In this document: positions 13,843-18,766 of the stretch, one piece after another | How positions within the stretch are numbered: the first letter of the stretch is position 1 | How the letters are laid out: the number at the start of each line of letters is the position of its first letter | Source: Hirschia sp964351655 | GTDB taxonomy: Bacteria; Pseudomonadota; Alphaproteobacteria; Caulobacterales; Hyphomonadaceae | Assembly: GCA_964351655.1 (NCBI GenBank) | Contig: CAYGPD010000052.1 | Coordinates: 1-18,766, forward strand | Direction of reading: 5' to 3' | Length of the DNA stretch: 18,766 nucleotides | Program-made: the position numbers and the translations under genes | The notes under the pieces: model-generated | Databases searched by the model: none | Told to the model about the DNA's origin: nothing | What the model saw: the letters and a program-made list of their open reading frames with translations, nothing else

Positions 13843-16095
13843 ATGACATCACAAACGGAAACTCGCAAACCCACCCGCCGTAAACGCCCGACTCGCGTAG
13901 TCTCCCTTGATGAAACTTCAACTAAGTCTGAGAATACAATGGATGACCTTAAAAACTCGCCTGCACGTTTCTTTAATCGTGAATTATCATGGTTGAATTT
14001 CAATTATCGCGTTTTGGAAGAGGCAGAAAACTTACGTCATCCTTTGCTAGAGCGTTTGAGATTCTTGTCGATATCCGCGAACAATTTAGATGAATTTTAT
14101 ATGGTTCGCGTGGCAGGTTTGCGAGAGTATATGCGAGCTGGCGTAACTAAACCGAGTTTGGATGGACTTACCCCAAGTGAACAACTTGAGCGAATAAATG
14201 AACGTGCTGGTGCGTTGATGGCTGATCAGCAGCGTCTGTGTGTTTCTCTACGAAAAGAGCTGAAAGAAACAGGTATAGAAATTATCCGGCATGATGAGTT
14301 GCAGTCTTCTGAACGTGATGCGCTCAAAGAGATGTTCACCGATCGGGTTTTTCCTCTGCTTACGCCCCTGGCAATTGATCCAGCACACCCTTTTCCATTT
14401 ATTCCAAACCTTGGTTTTGCAATTGGGTTTACGTTGCAAAAAAAAGGCGCAAACACACCATTTCAAGCTCTTGTTCCAATCCCTACTCAAGTGGATCGCT
14501 TCATTGAGCTTCCGGAACAAATCGATAAAAATGGTGGAGTTACACGTCGATTTATCTCTTTAGAAAACACTATTCCGCACTTTTTGAATATGCTGTTTCC
14601 AGATTGCGCAGAAAAGGCAAGGTGTGTTTTCCGGATTGTGCGTGATAGTGATATTGAGGTGGAAGATGAGGCGGAGGATCTCATTCGCGAGTTTGAGATT
14701 TTGCTAAAGCGTCGTCGTCGAGGGCGTCTAGTGCGTATGACAATAGAAGCCAACGCACCGGATGCGCTCAAACAGTTTTTAATTAAAGCGATAGGTGCTG
14801 AAGAGCAAGATGTAGTGGATGTCGATGGTATACTTGGGTTATCTCAGCTAGGGGATATCATTGATAAGCGGCGCCCAGAGTTGTTGTTTGAGCCACATGA
14901 GCCTCGTTTTCCTGAGCGTATACGCGAACACAATGGTGATTTTTTTGCTGCCATTCGTGAGAAAGATATTCTTGTCCATCATCCTTATGAGAGCTTTGAT
15001 GTGGTGGTGGGCTTTATTCGCCAAGCTGCAGCAGATGAGAATGTTGTTGCGATTAAACAAACGCTGTATCGTACATCGAAAAATAGCCCAATTATTGCTG
15101 CTTTAATTGAAGCGGCTGAAGCCGGTAAAAACGTTACAGCGTTGATAGAAATTAAAGCTCGATTTGACGAAGAAGCGAATATGCGTTGGGCACGTGATTT
15201 AGAGCGGGCAGGTGTTCAAGTTGTTTACGGTTTTGTTGAGTATAAAACGCATGCAAAAGTTAGTCTTGTTGTGCGTCGTGAAAATGGTGAATTGCGGTCA
15301 TATACGCACTTTGGAACAGGTAATTACCATCCCATAACAGCACGAATTTATACTGATTTGTCGCTATTTACAGCAGCACCTGCATTTGGCCGTGATGCAG
15401 GGCGTCTATTCAACTATGTAACTGGTAATGCTGAGCCAGATAAGCTGGAAAAAATATTCATGTCTCCTTTGAATATGAAATCAGCCATGCTGCAGCATAT
15501 CGATGATGAGATAGAACATGCAAAAGCAGGGCGTCTCGCAGCAATCTGGGCAAAAATGAATTCGCTTGTCGACCCAGAACTTATCGACAAGCTATATGAA
15601 GCCAGTCAAGCAGGGGTAACAATTGAGCTTGTTATTCGCGGTATTTGTTGCTTGCGTCCTGGCGTGCCGGGATTATCGGATTCCATTGAAGTAAAGTCTA
15701 TTGTAGGTCGTTTCTTGGAGCATTCGCGTATTGTTTGTTTTGGGAATGGGCATGGTTTGCCATCTCCGAATGCGAAAGTGTATATGACATCTGCGGACTG
15801 GATGCCGCGCAATTTAGACCGTCGGGTCGAAGCAATGACTCTCATTGAGAACCCTACGGTACATCGCCAAATTCTAGACCAAATTATGATTGCGAATTTG
15901 AATGACCGAATGCAAAGTTGGTCGCTTCAGTCTAATGGTGAATTTTTTCGAGTTATTGATACTCTTGATGAGAGTGAAAAAAGTGATGAAGTCCCGTTTA
16001 ATGTGCATGAATATTTTATGAGAAATCATAGCCTTTCAGGCAGAGGCAGTGCTTTAGAATATGCGCCGCCACCGAAACTAAAGCCACAGGCTTAA
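13843..16095 (+). CDS. ppk: Polyphosphate kinase 1
   Basis: Polyphosphate kinase makes long-chain polyphosphate reversibly from ATP, usually at the inner face of the membrane. The protein has 750 residues, longer than E. coli PPK (688), mainly through a Lys/Arg/Thr-rich N-terminal tail of about 40 residues before F-F-N-R-E-L-S-W-L-N-F. The phospholipase-D-like active site is intact: His470 in K-T-H-A-K corresponds to the autophosphorylated E. coli His435, and His627 in L-E-H-S-R to His592, the spacing of 157 residues being identical. Y-T-H-F-G-T-G-N-Y and S-A-D-W-M-x-R-N-L-D-R-R-V-E are also present. ppx follows after 9 bp, so synthesis and breakdown are likely co-transcribed. A second ATG at residue 33 could be an alternative start. 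Confidence 0.98.
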   Translation: MTSQTETRKPTRRKRPTRVVSLDETSTKSENTMDDLKNSPARFFNRELSWLNFNYRVLEEAENLRHPLLERLRFLSISANNLDEFYMVRVAGLREYMRAGVTKPSLDGLTPSEQLERINERAGALMADQQRLCVSLRKELKETGIEIIRHDELQSSERDALKEMFTDRVFPLLTPLAIDPAHPFPFIPNLGFAIGFTLQKKGANTPFQALVPIPTQVDRFIELPEQIDKNGGVTRRFISLENTIPHFLNMLFPDCAEKARCVFRIVRDSDIEVEDEAEDLIREFEILLKRRRRGRLVRMTIEANAPDALKQFLIKAIGAEEQDVVDVDGILGLSQLGDIIDKRRPELLFEPHEPRFPERIREHNGDFFAAIREKDILVHHPYESFDVVVGFIRQAAADENVVAIKQTLYRTSKNSPIIAALIEAAEAGKNVTALIEIKARFDEEANMRWARDLERAGVQVVYGFVEYKTHAKVSLVVRRENGELRSYTHFGTGNYHPITARIYTDLSLFTAAPAFGRDAGRLFNYVTGNAEPDKLEKIFMSPLNMKSAMLQHIDDEIEHAKAGRLAAIWAKMNSLVDPELIDKLYEASQAGVTIELVIRGICCLRPGVPGLSDSIEVKSIVGRFLEHSRIVCFGNGHGLPSPNAKVYMTSADWMPRNLDRRVEAMTLIENPTVHRQILDQIMIANLNDRMQSWSLQSNGEFFRVIDTLDESEKSDEVPFNVHEYFMRNHSLSGRGSALEYAPPPKLKPQA

Positions 16096-16104
16096 GGTTA
16101 GAGG

Positions 16105-17667
16105 ATGAATTTAGCTGACGTTTTAAATAAATCGCCTTATCCAAAATTCACTACAAAAACACGTCGTGTTGGTGTGATTGATATTGGTTCGAATTCAGTT
16201 CGCCTTGTAATTTATGATGTTGTCGGGCGGGCATTGCAGGCGCGTTTCAATGAGAAAGTGCTGGCGGGACTTGGGCGAGGGCTGACAGAAAGCGGTGTTT
16301 TAAACCCGGAAGGGTTGGAGGCAGCACTGGCTGCTCTTGCTCGATTTAAAGCTGCTATGCAAGCTCAGGGGGTAGATGAAGAGTTGCCCTTTGCCACAGC
16401 AGCTGTAAGAGATGCTACGAATGGAGCAGAGTTTTGCGCCCGTGTACGTGAAGAAATTGGTTTAAGTATCAAAGTGATGACGGGAGCAGATGAAGCGCGA
16501 TTGGCAGCAACAGGAGTCATAGCGCAACAACCGGTTGCTCATGGTGTAAGTGGGGACCTTGGCGGCTCAAGTCTTGAATTGTCGATTATCAATGACGGAT
16601 ATTACACAAATGGAACGACCTATCCGTTGGGGCCATTAGCGTTATTGCCTCCTGAATGGTTGAAGCAGGCAGAAAGCTCAACGCCTGGCCCATCTAGTTT
16701 TGTAACTCTTTCGAAGAAGTTACGTAAAAAGATTGATGCAGAGTTGGAAAGTTCTGCTGAGCTTAATAATTCGATGGATACGTTGTATATGGTGGGCGGT
16801 GCGTGGCGTGCTATTGCGCGCATGCATATGGAGATAAATGAATATCCATTACGTATTCTCCAAGCCTATCATATTGATGCACAAGAATTATTGACCTTAA
16901 CCGAACAGCTTCAAGCTCCAGATAAAAAAATGCTGGCTCTAATGCATGTCGTTTCATCCAAGCGTGCGCAAACTCTGCCTTCAGCAGCTGCGGTATTGAA
17001 TGGTGTATTGCGGGCTGGAAATTTCAAAACGGTCGTCACAAGCTCATATGGGGTACGTGAGGGCTTGGTTTTTGAAAAAATGGATGAAGGCACACAACGT
17101 AAAGATCCGTTGATTACTGGTATGCAAGCGATGATTGCGGACACACCATCAAATTGGGAGTTTGGAGCGACATTGGCGCAGTGGCTCAAACAGGCTGCAA
17201 AATTTACTCTTCCCGAGAGGTTGGCTGAAGCTGCGTGCTTAGCAGCGGATGTTGGGTCGAGGATGCACCCTGACTATCGTGCTGAAATGGCGTTTGAATT
17301 TTTAGTTACAGCGCCCTTAACTGGTTGGACGCACCAAGAGCGCGCGGCAGTCGCTTTAGCGGTAGCTAGTCGTTATCAACGCAGTTTTGAACATTCAATT
17401 TCGGCTCGGCTATTAAGTGGCGAAGTTGCAGGGCAAGCGCGTGGACTAGGGGCATTGATGCGCCTAGGTGCACATTTTTCAGCGCGTTCAGCCGATTTGT
17501 TAAAATATTCAAGGCTGGAAATACGCGGCGGAAGCGTCAATTTTGATGTAGATGAGAAAATGCGTGCACTAGTGTCGGAAATGATTCGTAAGCGTCTGGT
17601 GCAAGCAGCAGTGATTTTAGGCATGGAGCCCCGCTTGAGCTTTTCTGGAGAGCAAGCGGAGCTGTAA
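16105..17667 (+). CDS. ppx: Exopolyphosphatase, Ppx/GppA family
   Basis: The 520-residue protein belongs to the actin-like ASKHA fold: phosphate-1 loop V-I-D-I-G-S-N-S-V-R near residues 24-33, A-T-A-A-V-R-D-A around 113-120, phosphate-2 loop G-D-L-G-G-S-S-L-E-L, and a C-terminal helical region resembling an HD-type domain (S-R-M-H-P-D-Y-R). Ppx releases phosphate from polyphosphate ends; GppA acts on pppGpp, and family members can do both, so the substrate is not settled by sequence, but the adjacent ppk argues for polyphosphate. AAGG at 16094-16097 is seven bases from the ATG; a GAGG directly abutting the ATG is too close to count. The stop is 26 bp from the convergent rnd stop, with a T-run (17682-17689) between. 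Confidence 0.93.
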   Translation: MNLADVLNKSPYPKFTTKTRRVGVIDIGSNSVRLVIYDVVGRALQARFNEKVLAGLGRGLTESGVLNPEGLEAALAALARFKAAMQAQGVDEELPFATAAVRDATNGAEFCARVREEIGLSIKVMTGADEARLAATGVIAQQPVAHGVSGDLGGSSLELSIINDGYYTNGTTYPLGPLALLPPEWLKQAESSTPGPSSFVTLSKKLRKKIDAELESSAELNNSMDTLYMVGGAWRAIARMHMEINEYPLRILQAYHIDAQELLTLTEQLQAPDKKMLALMHVVSSKRAQTLPSAAAVLNGVLRAGNFKTVVTSSYGVREGLVFEKMDEGTQRKDPLITGMQAMIADTPSNWEFGATLAQWLKQAAKFTLPERLAEAACLAADVGSRMHPDYRAEMAFEFLVTAPLTGWTHQERAAVALAVASRYQRSFEHSISARLLSGEVAGQARGLGALMRLGAHFSARSADLLKYSRLEIRGGSVNFDVDEKMRALVSEMIRKRLVQAAVILGMEPRLSFSGEQAEL

Positions 17668-17693
17668 GTTTTAGGTGTTTGTTTTTTTTACGA

Positions 17694-18766
17694 TTAAACG
17701 TCGAAAACTTTAACACCTGTTTTTGAAATCGCGATTGCGATTTTTCCGTCTTTGAGTTTCATGGCGAGATCTCCAAACACTTCACGTCTCCAACCGCGCA
17801 TTGCCGGGACGTCGGGTTCATCGTCACAAGCTATTCGTTCTACATCTGCGGCATTGGCGATTAAGCGTGGAGCAACATCTGCTTCTTCTGAAACATGCTT
17901 TAACAACACCTTCAGAAGATCACCTACAGCCCCCGGAGGTTGTGTGCTGGTAGGTCTGCGCTCTATCTCTGGTGCATAGGCGTCTGGGTTCTGCAGGGCA
18001 GCTTGTATAGTCTCCATAAGGGCCTGCCCATGACGTGATTTAACAAAGCCTTTGGGCACAGCGCGCAGACGCTCCATCGCATTTTCGTCCGCTGGCTTTT
18101 GTTGCGCGATTTCTTGCACAGCATCATCTTTAAGGACACGTGAACGTGGTTTGTCCATTTCCTGAGCAACAGTTTCGCGCCATTCAGAAACGGCTGCAAT
18201 AAGCGCTAAATAGTCTTTGCGCGGTTTACGAATTTTCATTCGTTTCCAAGCATTTTTGGGATTGGTGTCATATGTATTTGGATCGACGAGGATAGAAGTT
18301 TCCTCTTCAATCCATTTCATACGATCCAATTTTTCCAGCTTAGCTTTTAAAATAACATAAGCATGACGCAGATGGGTTACATCTCCGCGAGCATAATTGA
18401 GTTGTTTATCTGTCAAAGGACGACGGACCCAATCTGTAAATTGGGATGATTTATCAATTTTGGCTTTTAGAAGTTGGGAAACCAGATTCTCGTACGAAAC
18501 GGAATCACCAAGTCCGCATGCCATAGCCGCAATTTGCGAATCAAAAATGGGAGCGGGCGGTGTACCTATGAGTTTTGTAAAAATTTCCATATCCTGACGG
18601 GCAGCATGAAATACTTTTACGCGAGATGTATCAGCCATTAACTCCAGAAATGGAGCTAAATCGATATTTGGGGACAGAGGGTCGATAAGACAATCAAATT
18701 CCAAGGTGGCTGCTTGAATCAGACAAAGTTTCGGCCAAAAGGTCGATTCTCTGTGGAATTCAGTAT
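17694..18766 (-). CDS. rnd: Ribonuclease D, 5' end beyond the window
   Basis: The frame is open to the right edge, where it reads T-E-F-H-R-E-S-T-F-W-P-K, the Exo I region of RNase D (D-T-E-F), so only about 20-25 N-terminal residues lie outside. In the 356 visible residues, Exo II is represented by H-A-A-R-Q-D-M-E and Exo III by Y-A-R-G-D-V-T-H-L, completing the DEDD catalytic set except for the first Asp, which is off the edge. F-D-S-Q-I-A-A-M-A lies between them. An HRDC domain follows, roughly the middle of the visible part, with P-R-S-R-V-L-K-D-D. RNase D is a 3'-5' exoribonuclease trimming tRNA and other stable RNA 3' ends. It is convergent with ppx; its promoter is not in the window. 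Confidence 0.96.
   Translation of the reverse strand, partial: TEFHRESTFWPKLCLIQAATLEFDCLIDPLSPNIDLAPFLELMADTSRVKVFHAARQDMEIFTKLIGTPPAPIFDSQIAAMACGLGDSVSYENLVSQLLKAKIDKSSQFTDWVRRPLTDKQLNYARGDVTHLRHAYVILKAKLEKLDRMKWIEEETSILVDPNTYDTNPKNAWKRMKIRKPRKDYLALIAAVSEWRETVAQEMDKPRSRVLKDDAVQEIAQQKPADENAMERLRAVPKGFVKSRHGQALMETIQAALQNPDAYAPEIERRPTSTQPPGAVGDLLKVLLKHVSEEADVAPRLIANAADVERIACDDEPDVPAMRGWRREVFGDLAMKLKDGKIAIAISKTGVKVFDV

Overview
The window looks like the chromosome of a moderately low-GC (about 45-47%) alphaproteobacterium, most plausibly from the Caulobacterales/Hyphomonadaceae side. The evidence is protein similarity and gene order: purMN diverging from a DUF2066 gene, then hdaA, ppk, ppx and a convergent rnd, an order I associate with that group. 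HdaA, the alphaproteobacterial DnaA-inactivating protein, is the most diagnostic gene. The genus is a guess; nothing here fixes it.

Left part (1-7633): the 3' end of a 6-phosphogluconolactonase gene, then a five-gene same-strand block. It contains prkA (AAA+ serine kinase), yeaH (VWA protein), spoVR, a MoxR-type AAA+ ATPase and a CoxE-like VWA protein. The first three are the conserved PrkA-YeaH-SpoVR starvation/stress set. The last two repeat the ATPase-plus-VWA theme and may have their own promoter. A 44-codon ORF with a strong ribosome binding site (469-603) ends in a TAATG overlap with prkA and could be a coupled leader gene.

Middle part (7634-10242), the accessory zone: a secreted four-EF-hand protein; a small GIY-YIG nuclease gene bracketed by three same-orientation copies of a roughly 97-bp two-hairpin repeat with TGTCA...TGACA ends; an AT-rich orphan gene for a membrane protein; then about 300 bp of GC-rich, hairpin-rich DNA without a credible gene, ending in a terminator-like hairpin. 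That last stretch is a candidate unrecognised structured RNA. Together, the repeat/nuclease cluster and the RNA-like island are the least explained part of the window.

Right part (10243-18766), housekeeping: purM and purN (4-nt overlap, minus strand) for de novo purine synthesis. On the plus strand are a secreted DUF2066 protein, hdaA (TAATG-coupled to it), polyphosphate kinase ppk and exopolyphosphatase ppx. RNase D (rnd) lies on the minus strand and runs off the right edge. The ppk/ppx pair makes and degrades polyphosphate; hdaA links this cluster to replication-initiation control.
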